The notes under the pieces were generated by a model, which did no database searches, was not told the origin of the DNA, and worked only from the letters and a program-made list of their open reading frames with translations. 43,411 bases of DNA from BP-133 sp040756995 (GTDB lineage Bacteria > Actinomycetota > Acidimicrobiia > IMCC26256 > BP-133), in NCBI GenBank assembly GCA_040756995.1, contig JBFLYK010000054.1:1-43411 (forward strand), given 5' to 3'. Position 1 is the first letter of the stretch. Every line of letters begins with the position of its first letter. Positions 25,301 through 32,760 of the stretch are shown piece after piece. A program made the position numbers and the translations under genes.

Positions 25301-26038
25301 TCAGCCGTGGAGGCCGCCGTCGATCACGAATTCCTGCCCGGTGCAGTAGGACGATTGGTCGCTGGCCAGGAACAAGGCCAGGGCGGCGACCTCGCAAGCG
25401 TCACCGATGCGTCCGAGGGGGATCGCTTTGATGATCTCGTCGCGGTCGAGGTGCTTGGTCGAGCTGTCGAGCAGTTCGGTCTGGATGTAGCCGGGGTGGA
25501 TGCTGTTCACGCGGATGCCGTGGGGCCCGAACTCCTTGGCCGCGACCCGGCACATTCCCCGGATGGCCCACTTGGAGGCGGAGTACGACGTTCCGCCCCA
25601 TGGACCCCACAGTCCGGCCACTGAGCCGAGAACGACGATCGAGCCCCCATTGCCGCATCTGATCATCGCCCGGCCGGCGGTCTGCAGTCCGAGGAAAGGG
25701 CCGGTCTGGTTGACGGCCACGACCTGGTGCCACTCGTGGAGGGCGATGTTGACGAGCTTGCGGCCCTGGTAGATCCCGGCGTTCTCGATCATCACGTCGA
25801 GGCGCCCATGGCGGGCGACGATGTCGTCGACGACCTCGTTCCAGTTCTGCTCGGAGGTCACGTCGAGGAAGCGGAACTCGGCGTTCTTGAGGCCCCCGGC
25901 CGTCGCCTCGCCCCGTTCCCGAAGGACGTCGGCCACGACGACCGTGGCTCCCTCTTGCGAGAACAGCTCGGCCTGCGCTGCTCCGAGGCCTCGGGCTCCC
26001 CCGACGACCAGCGCCACCTTGCCTTCCAGCTGCCCCAC
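25301..26038 (-). CDS. SDR family oxidoreductase
   Basis: A 245-residue classical SDR: GGARGLG at 13-19, D37 after strand two, ENAG at 85-88 in place of NNAG, catalytic S139, Y152 and K156 (YSASK), and the C-terminal YCTGQEFVIDGGLHG. It resembles NAD-dependent secondary-alcohol dehydrogenases of alicyclic catabolism. The GTG at 26038 has GAGGAGG upstream. It precedes the beta-diketone hydrolase gene and starts 20 bases from operator copy D. A plausible role is forming the diketone that the hydrolase then cleaves. Confidence 0.9.
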   Translation of the reverse strand: MGQLEGKVALVVGGARGLGAAQAELFSQEGATVVVADVLRERGEATAGGLKNAEFRFLDVTSEQNWNEVVDDIVARHGRLDVMIENAGIYQGRKLVNIALHEWHQVVAVNQTGPFLGLQTAGRAMIRCGNGGSIVVLGSVAGLWGPWGGTSYSASKWAIRGMCRVAAKEFGPHGIRVNSIHPGYIQTELLDSSTKHLDRDEIIKAIPLGRIGDACEVAALALFLASDQSSYCTGQEFVIDGGLHG

Positions 26039-26052
26039 GCCGCCTCCTCGGA

Positions 26053-26075
26053 GTTTTCTCGACCATTTGGTCGAC
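26053..26075. promoter_or_regulatory. Putative TetR-type operator, copy D
   Basis: GTTTTCTCGACC followed by ATTTGGTCGAC. The inner 16 bases TCGACCATTTGGTCGA (26059-26074) are palindromic at 14 of 16 positions, the best of the four copies. It lies between the divergent SDR genes, 20 bases from the GTG at 26038 and just upstream of the plus-strand promoter at 26083, so one repressor could control both directions. Confidence 0.65.
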
Positions 26076-26082
26076 TGCGACC

Positions 26083-26111
26083 TTGACAGAGCCTGTCCGA
26101 GCCTGTCAACT
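26083..26111 (+). promoter_or_regulatory. Candidate promoter for the mycofactocin-type SDR gene
   Basis: A perfect -35 hexamer TTGACA at 26083-26088 is followed after 17 bases by TCAACT, a weak -10. The region also has a 7-base inverted repeat, TTGACAG and CTGTCAA (26083-26089 and 26103-26109), which could be another protein-binding site. Confidence 0.4.
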
Positions 26112-26166
26112 CTCGATCGTTGGAGCCGACGACCCGGTCGAGGGCACGACGAACGGAGGACCGCCC

Positions 26167-26994
26167 GTGGGACGGATGGACGGCAAAGTCGCAGTGATCA
26201 CCGGCGCGGCGCGGGGCCAGGGTCGAGCCCATGCCCTCCGGCTGGCCGAGGAGGGCGCCGACATCATCGCCCTCGATCTCTGCGCTCCGGTGGCCAGCGT
26301 CCCGTACGCCCTGGCCACGCCCGACGATCTGGCCACAACCGCCAAGTTGGTCGAGAACGCCGACCGGCGAATCGTCACGCGGCAGGTCGACGTCCGGGAC
26401 CAGGCGGAGCTGTCGGCCGCGGTGGCCGACGGCATCGGCGAGCTCGGCCGCATCGACGTGGTGATCGCCAACGCCGGCATCGGCAGCAGCGGCGCCCCCA
26501 GCTGGGAGCTGTCGGAGGACGCCTGGCACGAGATGCTCGACATCAACCTGTCCGGCGTGTGGCGCACCTGCAAGGCGACGATCCCCCGGCTCATCGAGCA
26601 GGGTGTCGGCGGATCGATCGTCCTCACGTCGTCGACGGCCGGGCTGGCCGGCTTCGGGATGATGTCCCACTACACGGCGGCCAAGCACGGCGTCATCGGG
26701 CTCATGCGATCGCTGGTCAACGAGGTCTCGCCCCACAACATTCGGGTGAACTGCGTGCTGCCCGGCTCCGTCGACACGGAGATGATCCACAACGAGCCGA
26801 TGTATGCGCTGTTCGGGGTGGATGGCCGCGATGGATTGGGTGAGGTTCTGCAGTTGTGGAACACGCTGCCGACCCGCTGGGTGGAGCCGGTCGACATCGC
26901 CAACGCCGCTCTGTTCCTCGCCTCCGACGAGTCCCGCTACGTCACTGGTGTGACGCTCAATGTCGACGCGGGGTTCCTGACCAAGAAGCCCTGA
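26167..26994 (+). CDS. Mycofactocin-coupled SDR family oxidoreductase (carveol-dehydrogenase-like)
   Basis: A 275-residue SDR of the mycofactocin-dependent branch: TGAARGQGRAHALRLAEEGA at 12-31, the family insert with DLCAPVASVPYALATPDDLATT at about 37-58, NAG at 102-104, S155/S156, Y169 and K173 (YTAAK). Members hold NAD tightly and pass electrons to mycofactocin; trans-carveol dehydrogenase of limonene metabolism belongs here. The GTG at 26167 follows GGAGGA at ideal spacing; the frame extends to 26083 but that part has no ribosome site. It is divergent from the SDR/hydrolase operon and shares its operator. The mycofactocin biosynthesis genes are not in this window. Confidence 0.9.
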   Translation: MGRMDGKVAVITGAARGQGRAHALRLAEEGADIIALDLCAPVASVPYALATPDDLATTAKLVENADRRIVTRQVDVRDQAELSAAVADGIGELGRIDVVIANAGIGSSGAPSWELSEDAWHEMLDINLSGVWRTCKATIPRLIEQGVGGSIVLTSSTAGLAGFGMMSHYTAAKHGVIGLMRSLVNEVSPHNIRVNCVLPGSVDTEMIHNEPMYALFGVDGRDGLGEVLQLWNTLPTRWVEPVDIANAALFLASDESRYVTGVTLNVDAGFLTKKP

Positions 26995-27040
26995 GCCCAC
27001 GACGCCCCCACGCTGACCCTTCGACCAGGAGAACCGGGGA

Positions 27041-27346
27041 ATGCAACTGAAGCCGGGCGTGCGGCTGCGTAGTACCACCTGCTCCACCGAGGTCGTCGTC
27101 GTCCGGGCCTCGGAGGCGGATGTCGACCTCCGCTGCGGCGGCGCCCCGATGGTCGGACTGAACGACCAGCCCACCGGCCAGCCGATCGCGGCTGGCCATG
27201 CGGATGGCACAGCCCTCGGTAAACGCTACGTCGACGACGATGGCTCACTCGAGCTGCTGTGCATCAAGGCCGGTGTCGGCTCGCTCTCGGTGGGTGACCG
27301 GCCGATGCTGTTCAAGGAAGCAAAGCCCCTGCCGTCGTCCGACTGA
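27041..27346 (+). CDS. Small conserved-looking protein of unknown function
   Basis: A 101-residue protein, MQLKPGVRLRSTTCSTEVVV at the start and a body with DVDLRCGGAPM, GKRYVDDDGSLELLCIKAG and a C-terminal KEAKPLPSSD. The beta-rich pattern with a Cys-Gly-Gly turn suggests a small binding domain; no catalytic motif is evident. AGGAG sits 11 bases upstream of the ATG. It lies 46 bases after the mycofactocin-type SDR on the same strand and is probably cotranscribed with it, which makes a helper role for that enzyme or pathway a fair guess. Confidence 0.75.
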   Translation: MQLKPGVRLRSTTCSTEVVVVRASEADVDLRCGGAPMVGLNDQPTGQPIAAGHADGTALGKRYVDDDGSLELLCIKAGVGSLSVGDRPMLFKEAKPLPSSD

Positions 27347-27384
27347 TGTGACAAACTTCGGTAACGTGGCTGAGGGGGAGGACG

Positions 27385-27708
27385 ATGGCGGCCAATTTCG
27401 AGATCCGGTCACCGAAGCCGGGGCGGTACGTGTGGGTGCTCGTCAGTCAGGGCCGCATCCTGGCCACCAGCCAGCCCTACAACCGCAGAAGCCTGGCGGA
27501 GGAGGCGATCGTGCCGTTCCGAATGGCGGCGGTCAACGCACCGGTGATCGACACGACGACGCCGGCGGCGAAGACCCCGACCGGCCGGGCAGCGCGGGCG
27601 ACGGGCCGGATCGTCGCCAAGGCGGTGGTCAAGGGCGGCCGGGCCGTCGAGAAGGTGGAGAAGACGGTGGCCACCGCGGCGAAGCGGGTGGCGAAGACGG
27701 GCCGGTAA
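27385..27708 (+). CDS. DUF1508 (YegP-like) domain protein with basic Lys/Ala tail
   Basis: A 107-residue protein. Residues 4-45 (FEIRSPKPGRYVWVLVSQGR, ATSQPYNRRSLAEEAI) match the DUF1508/YegP fold. Residues 60-107 are Ala/Lys/Arg/Val-rich without acidic stretches (KAVVKGGRAVEKVEKTVATA), like histone-H1-type tails, so DNA or RNA binding is possible. GGGGGAGG precedes the ATG. The last codons and the stop are repeated just downstream (27711-27739), pointing to a recent tandem duplication at the gene end. Confidence 0.8.
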   Translation: MAANFEIRSPKPGRYVWVLVSQGRILATSQPYNRRSLAEEAIVPFRMAAVNAPVIDTTTPAAKTPTGRAARATGRIVAKAVVKGGRAVEKVEKTVATAAKRVAKTGR

Positions 27709-27739
27709 CGGCGAAGCGGGTGGCGAGGGGCCGGTAACC
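27679..27739. repeat. Tandem duplication across a stop codon
   Basis: Unit 1 (27679-27710) and unit 2 (27711-27739) both begin GCGAAGCGGGTGGCGA and end GGGCCGGTAAC; unit 2 lacks three bases. The stop TAA of the DUF1508 gene is at 27706-27708 and is repeated in unit 2. The duplicated part stays outside the reading frame. Confidence 0.85.
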
Positions 27740-27751
27740 GACAGGCGTCGG

Positions 27752-29635
27752 TCAGGCCACCGCTTCGGCGGGGCTGTCGTCTTCGAACTGCGTCCGGTAG
27801 AGCTCGGCGTAACGGCCGCCCCGGGCCAGGAGCTCGCTGTGGGTGCCGTGTTCGACGACGCAACCGTCCTCGATGACGACGATGGCGTCGGCCGCCCGGA
27901 TGGTGGACAAGCGGTGGGCGATGACCAGCGCCGTCCGGCCGGCCAGGGCTTCGACCAGCGCGGCCTGCACCGCCGCCTCCGAGGTGGAGTCGAGGTGGGC
28001 GGTCGCCTCGTCGAGGATCACCACCTTCGGCTTGGCCAGCAGCAGACGGGCGATCGTCAGCCGCTGACGCTCACCGCCGGAGAGGCGGTAACCCCGCTCC
28101 CCCACCACGGTGTCGAGCCCGTCCGGCAGCGACTCCACCAGGGCCGCCAGGCGGGCCTTGCGCAGCGAGTCCCACAGCTCCTCGTCGGTGGCGTCGGGAG
28201 CGGCGAAGCGCAGGTTCTCCCGGATGGTGTCGTGGAACAGGTGCCCGTCCTGCGTCACCATCCCCAGTGTCTCCCGCAGCGACGCGAACGACAGGTCCCG
28301 CACGTCGACACCCGAGAGCCGCACCGCGCCGGAGTCGACGTCGTAGAGACGCGGCACCAGCGAGGCGATCGTCGACTTGCCGGCGCCCGACGATCCGACG
28401 AGGGCGACCAGCTGGCCGGGCTCCACCGTGAACGACACTCCGTGGAGGACTTCGACGCCGGCCCGGGTGTCCAGCGTCGCCACCTCCTCCAGCGACGCGA
28501 GCGACACCCGGTCGGCCGAGGGGTAGGCGAAGTGCACGTCATCGAACTCGATCGACACCGGGCCGTCGGGAACCGTTGTGGCGTCGGGCTTCTCGGCGAT
28601 CAGCGGCTCGAGGTCGAGGACCTCGAAGACCCGCTCGAAGCTGACCAGCGCCGTCATGGCGTCGACCCGGGCGCTGGCCAGCGCCGTCAACGGCGCGTAC
28701 AGCCGGGTCAGCAGCAGGCCGAGCGTCACGACCGTGCCGGCCTCCAGGCGGCCCCGCAGCGCCAGCCAGCCGCCCAGGCCGTAGACCAGGGCCAGGGCCA
28801 GCGACGACACCACCGCCAGGGCAGTGAGGAACACCCACTGGCCCATGGCGGTGCGCACTCCGATCTGCGCCACCCGCTCGGCCCGGGCGCCGAACTCGGC
28901 CTCCTCCCGGGCGGGCCGGCCGAAGAGCTTGACCAGCGTGGCGCCCGGCGCCGAGAACCGCTCGGTCATCTGGGTCGTCATGGCCGCATTGTGGTCGGCG
29001 GCCTCCCGCTCGAGATGCGCCAGCCGGGCGCCCATCCGCCGGGCGGGAATGACGAAGACCGGCAGCAGGATCAGCGCCAGGCCGGTGATGGCCCACGACA
29101 GCCGCAGCATCACGGCCAGCGTCAGCACCAGGGTGATGAGGTTGCTCACGACACCGGACAGCGTCCAGGTGAAGGCCCGCTGGGCGCCGATGACGTCGTT
29201 GTTGAGCCGGCTGACCAGCGCGCCCGTCCGGGTGCGGGTGAAGAAGGCCACCGGCATGCGCTGCACGTGGGCGAAGACCGTACGCCGCAGATCGAGGATC
29301 AGACCTTCGCCGATGCGGGCCGACTGCCAGCGCTCGGCGATGCCGACCACGGCGTCGAGGACGGCGACCACGGCGATGGCCGCGGCCAGGAACAGCACCC
29401 GCCGCTCCGAGCCCTCCTTGATGATGGCGTCGACCACCCAGCCGGCCAGGACCGGCGTCGCCACCGCCAGGATGGCCGAGATGACCGACAGCACGAGGAA
29501 GGCGACCAGCGCCCGCCGGTGCGGACGGGCGAAGGCGGCGATGCGGCGCAGCGTCGCCCGGCTGAACCGGCGGCGTGAGCGCTCGCCGTGCATGGCGCTC
29601 TCCAACGCCATCCAGTGGCTGAATCCCATGTCCAT
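27752..29635 (-). CDS. ABC exporter, fused membrane and ATP-binding domains (MsbA/multidrug type)
   Basis: A 627-residue half-transporter that should work as a dimer. Residues about 35-330 hold six membrane spans; the ATPase domain has Walker A GSSGAGKST at about 413-421, signature LSGGERQR near 517, Walker B VVILDEAT near 540 and the H-loop in LVIAHRLST. A short insert (SLASLEEVATLDTRAG) precedes the domain. It could export drugs, lipids or redox-active compounds; the substrate is not readable from sequence. The ATG at 29635 is used; M3 is an alternative. The upstream promoter has a SoxR-like operator, which suggests redox or toxic-compound control. Confidence 0.9.
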   Translation of the reverse strand: MDMGFSHWMALESAMHGERSRRRFSRATLRRIAAFARPHRRALVAFLVLSVISAILAVATPVLAGWVVDAIIKEGSERRVLFLAAAIAVVAVLDAVVGIAERWQSARIGEGLILDLRRTVFAHVQRMPVAFFTRTRTGALVSRLNNDVIGAQRAFTWTLSGVVSNLITLVLTLAVMLRLSWAITGLALILLPVFVIPARRMGARLAHLEREAADHNAAMTTQMTERFSAPGATLVKLFGRPAREEAEFGARAERVAQIGVRTAMGQWVFLTALAVVSSLALALVYGLGGWLALRGRLEAGTVVTLGLLLTRLYAPLTALASARVDAMTALVSFERVFEVLDLEPLIAEKPDATTVPDGPVSIEFDDVHFAYPSADRVSLASLEEVATLDTRAGVEVLHGVSFTVEPGQLVALVGSSGAGKSTIASLVPRLYDVDSGAVRLSGVDVRDLSFASLRETLGMVTQDGHLFHDTIRENLRFAAPDATDEELWDSLRKARLAALVESLPDGLDTVVGERGYRLSGGERQRLTIARLLLAKPKVVILDEATAHLDSTSEAAVQAALVEALAGRTALVIAHRLSTIRAADAIVVIEDGCVVEHGTHSELLARGGRYAELYRTQFEDDSPAEAVA

Positions 29636-29705
29636 GCCGTGTCGCCCTTCCGCCGACTGCCGCTTTGCTCCGGTTCCTGTCGCATATCGGCAGGTCCTGC
29701 CAGCG

Positions 29706-29736
29706 ACGTTAAGACCTCAAGCGAACTTGAGGTCAA
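29706..29736 (-). promoter_or_regulatory. SoxR/MerR-type promoter upstream of the ABC exporter
   Basis: On the minus strand TTGACC (29736-29731) and TAACGT (29711-29706) are 19 bases apart, the stretched spacing typical of promoters activated by MerR-family regulators. Between them lies a perfect inverted repeat with 9-base arms and a 4-base centre (29713-29734). Its core CCTCAAGCGAACTTGAGG differs from the classical SoxR box CCTCAAGTTAACTTGAGG at two central positions. No MerR-family gene is present in the window. Confidence 0.75.
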
Positions 29737-29863
29737 GGGCGGTGGTGCGGAACGCGGCTTTTGGGCGAATGAAGAAATTTTCAGCTCCGGCTCACCGCTC
29801 CTTCAGCCGGCGGGAAACGAATGAAGGCATGACAACGACCTGCCGCCTACGAAGGAGGCCATC

Positions 29864-30130
29864 ATGGCTACCGGTCTCAGTCTGTTCTTCCTCGCCATCG
29901 GCGCCATCCTGACCTTCGCCGTGGAGACCAACGTGTCTGGCGTCGACCTCGACACCATCGGTGTGATCCTGATGGTCATCGGGCTCCTCGGCATGCTGTT
30001 CTCGCTGGTGCTGTGGGACAGCTGGACCCCGCGGCGACGGGACGACGACGTGGTCGTCAGCCACCGTGACGTGGTGATCGACGACGAGGCGCCGGTGCGC
30101 CGCAGCGTCAGCCGCCGCGTGTACCGGTGA
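29864..30130 (+). CDS. DUF6458 family small membrane protein
   Basis: An 88-residue protein with two hydrophobic spans (about 4-20 and 30-50) separated by VETNVSGVDLDTIG, the segment typical of DUF6458, and a charged tail (RRRDDDVVVSHRDVVIDDE) on the cytoplasmic side. AAGGAGG precedes the ATG at normal distance. Function unknown; family members are widespread in actinobacteria. The last 23 bases overlap the convergent histidine kinase gene. Confidence 0.85.
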   Translation: MATGLSLFFLAIGAILTFAVETNVSGVDLDTIGVILMVIGLLGMLFSLVLWDSWTPRRRDDDVVVSHRDVVIDDEAPVRRSVSRRVYR

Positions 30131-31577
30131 CGTTCAGTGCCCGGGGGGATTCGTCCTCCCGGGCATTGCCCGCGAGGCGGATCGAGAACGTCGTGCCTTC
30201 CCCCACGGTGGACCGGGCCGACACCGATCCGCCCATCGCCTCGACCAGCGACGCCACGATGGCCAGGCCGAGCCCCGCCCCGCCCGGTACCCCCCGCCGG
30301 GCGGCGGCGCCGCGGTAGAAGCGGTCGAAGACGTGCGGCAGGTCCTCGGGCGCGATGCCCGGACCGGTGTCGGCCACGTCGATGACCACCCCACCCGCTC
30401 TATCGGGCCGGGCGGACACTGTGACCGTGACGCCGTCACCGCCGTGGCGCAACGCATTGCCGATGAGGTTGGAGACGACCTGGAGGAGCCGGTCGGGATC
30501 GGCCCACACCGTCAGACCCTCGGGAGCGTCGATCCGGATCTCGCCGGAGCCGAGCACCATGCCCCGCACCTCCGCCTCCCGCAGCAGCAGATCGACCTCG
30601 ACCGGCTCGCAGGCCAACGGCAGCCCTTCGTCGAGGCGGGCCAGCAGCAACAGCTCCTCGACGATCGAGCGGATCCGGTCGAGCTCCTCCAGGGCCAGGC
30701 GCAGCGACCGGTCGGCCTCGGGATCATCGAGCCGGCCGACGAGCTCGAGGTGCCCCCGGGCCACGGTCAGCGGAGTGCGCAGCTCATGGGAGGCGTCGGA
30801 GATGAAGCGCCGCTGTGAGGCGATGGCGTCGTCGATGCGGCCCAGGAGGTTGTCGAAGGCGTCGGCCACCCGGCCCACCTCGTCACCTGGCGCGTGGACG
30901 GTGGCGGCCAGGCAGTCCGGCAGCTCGCCCCGCGGTTCGATGGCGTCGATCTCGGCCGCCATGCGGCTGAGGGGCCGCAGCGTCCGGCGGACGGAGATGA
31001 ACGCCAGCGCCACGGCGAAGATCAGTCCCAGACCGCTGGCCCAGGCGACGGCCGACAGCAGGTTGTCCACCGTCCGCTCGACGCCGGTCGTCGTGGCCGC
31101 CGCCAGCAGCGTCCCGCTGGGCTGGCCCCGCAGCACGAGGGGGACGGTCAGCACCCGCACCTCACCGTCGCGGGGCCCGCCGACGGTCCACCAGCGGGCC
31201 TCGGTGCTGGCCAGCAGGTCGTCGATGCGGTCGATGCTGGCGATGTCGAGACCGCCGCTGGTGGAGAGGACTTCGCCGCCGGCGGTGCGCACGGCGATCA
31301 CCTCGTCCTCGGCGTGGGCCTGGACGGCCAGCCATCGGCGGGCCTCGTCCGCCAGCTGGGCCGGGTCCCGGACCCGGGCCGCCGGCCCTTCCCGGAACGA
31401 TGTCGCGGCCGACCCGAGCCGCCGATCGAGCGTGGCGCCGAGGTCGTCGCGCATCAGCCGTACCGCCACGCCGCCGACCACCAGCACGGTGGCGGCCACC
31501 AGCAGCGCGGCAATGGCCGTCAGCCTCGTCGGGAGGCTGACGGCCCGGCGGCGGGGCTCAGCGGCCGCCGCCGCCAC
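30108..31577 (-). CDS. Two-component sensor histidine kinase
   Basis: A 489-residue membrane kinase: span 1 at about 19-40, an extracytoplasmic sensor region 41-172, span 2 at 174-195, HAMP 197-250, dimerisation domain with phospho-acceptor H264 (SDASHELRTPL), and the ATPase domain with N-box NLIGNALRHGG, DTGPGIAPEDLPHVFDRFYR and GAGLGLAIV. It should phosphorylate the OmpR-type regulator encoded at 32074-32760. The GTG at 31577 overlaps the preceding Pro/Thr-rich protein gene by 20 bases. The sensed signal is not evident. Confidence 0.92.
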   Translation of the reverse strand: MAAAAAEPRRRAVSLPTRLTAIAALLVAATVLVVGGVAVRLMRDDLGATLDRRLGSAATSFREGPAARVRDPAQLADEARRWLAVQAHAEDEVIAVRTAGGEVLSTSGGLDIASIDRIDDLLASTEARWWTVGGPRDGEVRVLTVPLVLRGQPSGTLLAAATTTGVERTVDNLLSAVAWASGLGLIFAVALAFISVRRTLRPLSRMAAEIDAIEPRGELPDCLAATVHAPGDEVGRVADAFDNLLGRIDDAIASQRRFISDASHELRTPLTVARGHLELVGRLDDPEADRSLRLALEELDRIRSIVEELLLLARLDEGLPLACEPVEVDLLLREAEVRGMVLGSGEIRIDAPEGLTVWADPDRLLQVVSNLIGNALRHGGDGVTVTVSARPDRAGGVVIDVADTGPGIAPEDLPHVFDRFYRGAAARRGVPGGAGLGLAIVASLVEAMGGSVSARSTVGEGTTFSIRLAGNAREDESPRALNVTGTRGG

Positions 31578-32049
31578 CGGTGCCGGCTCCGGTCGACGTC
31601 GTGGTGGACGGGCAGGGCTCCCGCTTGCCCTGGCCCCGCGGCCCGGCCGGGGTGCAGTCGACCTGCCCGTCGACCTCCTCCACTCCTCCCGTTCCGGTGG
31701 TGGAGGACGTCGTGGTCGCCGTGGTCGACGAGGCGCCGGTCGTCGATGTGGTCCCGGTCGGATCCGTGGGCGGCGGGGGGTCGTCGGGTGAGGGGGGCGT
31801 GGTCGTGGCCGTGGTCACCGTCGAGGCGGTCGTCCGAGTCCCGTCCCGGATCGCCGGCGTCGTCGCCGTCGTCCGGGGAGTGCGGGGCGGCGACGGCGGC
31901 CGCGTCGCCGGAGGGCCTCCCGAGCCCTCCGACACCACCCCGAGGGGGATGGCCGTCGGCGGCGGCAGCGACTCCCGCCGCCCGACTCCGGTCAGTACGC
32001 CGAGAAAGAACAGCAGCGAGGCGCCGAGGACGGCGGCGGCGGCCTTCAC
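31558..32049 (-). CDS. Pro/Thr-rich exported protein between response regulator and kinase
   Basis: A 163-residue protein with a single N-terminal hydrophobic helix (VLGASLLFFLGVLTGVG), either a signal peptide or an anchor, then a low-complexity Pro/Thr/Ser region (residues 28-125) and a short tail with VDGQVDCTPAGP and KREPCPSTT. The two cysteines could form a disulfide outside the membrane. The GTG at 32049 follows GAGG with usable spacing. Being placed between the regulator and kinase genes suggests an accessory sensor or stalk role, which is inference. Confidence 0.7.
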   Translation of the reverse strand: MKAAAAVLGASLLFFLGVLTGVGRRESLPPPTAIPLGVVSEGSGGPPATRPPSPPRTPRTTATTPAIRDGTRTTASTVTTATTTPPSPDDPPPPTDPTGTTSTTGASSTTATTTSSTTGTGGVEEVDGQVDCTPAGPRGQGKREPCPSTTTSTGAGTGGGGGR

Positions 32050-32076
32050 GAACCCGACCTCATGAACCCGACCTCA
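32050..32076. repeat. 13-base direct repeat at the regulator/secreted-protein junction
   Basis: GAACCCGACCTCA occurs at 32050-32062 and 32064-32076 (one base different at the first position of the second copy's context). The second copy carries the response-regulator stop codon; the first provides the GAGG ribosome site of the next gene, so the duplication may have created that site. Confidence 0.6.
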
Positions 32077-32760
32077 CGGAGCGGCGTCAGCGGCCGCCTC
32101 GACGGGCGCCGAGAAGCGGTAACCCATCCCCCGCACGGTGTCGATCCACCCCGGCCCGAGCTTGCGCCGCAGGGCGGCGACGTACACCTCGACGACGTTG
32201 GAGCCCGGGTCGAAGTCGATGTCCCACACCATGTCGAGCAGCTGCGAGCGGGACAGCACCTGCCCGGTGTTGCGGACGAAGGCGGCCAGCAGCGCCAGCT
32301 CGCGGGCCGACAGCGGCACCTCCCGCCCGTTCAGCACCGCCCGGTGGGCCACCGGGTCGACCGTCAGTGGCCCGGCCTTGAGGGCGCCGGCGTCGGTCTC
32401 CCGCGACCGGAGCCGGGCCCGCACCCGGGCCGCCAGTTCCTCCAGCGAGAACGGCTTCGTCAGGTAGTCGTCGGCGCCGGCGTCGAGGCCCGCCACCTTG
32501 GAGCGGGTGTCGTCGAGGGCTGTCAGCGCCACCACCGGCAGCCGGGGTTTGGCCAGGCGGATCTCCTCCAGGACCTCGAGTCCCGACAGACCGGGGAGCA
32601 TCAGGTCGAGCAGCACCACGTCGACCTCGAGCTTGCGGGCCAGTTCGAGCCCGGCCGGTCCGTCCTCGGCCGAGGTGACCACGAATCCCCGGGAACCGAG
32701 GCCACGCTCAACGATCTCCCGGATCCGGGAGTCGTCCTCAATCAACAGAACATGGGGCAT
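32074..32760 (-). CDS. OmpR-family response regulator
   Basis: A 228-residue regulator. Receiver domain 1-120 with acidic pocket E8/D9/D10, phospho-acceptor D52 (VVLLDLMLPG) and conserved Lys in DYLTKPFS; winged-helix DNA-binding domain about 130-220 with SARELALLAAF and the RGMGYRF end. It should act with the kinase at 30108-31577. The ATG at 32760 gives the standard start MPHVLLIEDD; no Shine-Dalgarno is seen, and the start codon lies inside a perfect 16-base inverted repeat (32753-32791), so translation may be controlled by RNA folding. Confidence 0.93.
   Translation of the reverse strand: MPHVLLIEDDSRIREIVERGLGSRGFVVTSAEDGPAGLELARKLEVDVVLLDLMLPGLSGLEVLEEIRLAKPRLPVVALTALDDTRSKVAGLDAGADDYLTKPFSLEELAARVRARLRSRETDAGALKAGPLTVDPVAHRAVLNGREVPLSARELALLAAFVRNTGQVLSRSQLLDMVWDIDFDPGSNVVEVYVAALRRKLGPGWIDTVRGMGYRFSAPVEAAADAAP

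Noticed and set aside
27839..29578. 579-residue plus-strand open frame opposite the ABC exporter
   Set aside because: Low-complexity Arg/Gln/Gly composition and complete overlap with a well-supported exporter gene.
29689..29701. GGCAGGTCCTGCC palindrome next to the SoxR-like promoter
   Set aside because: Short GC-rich palindrome expected by chance at this composition; may only be a leader hairpin.
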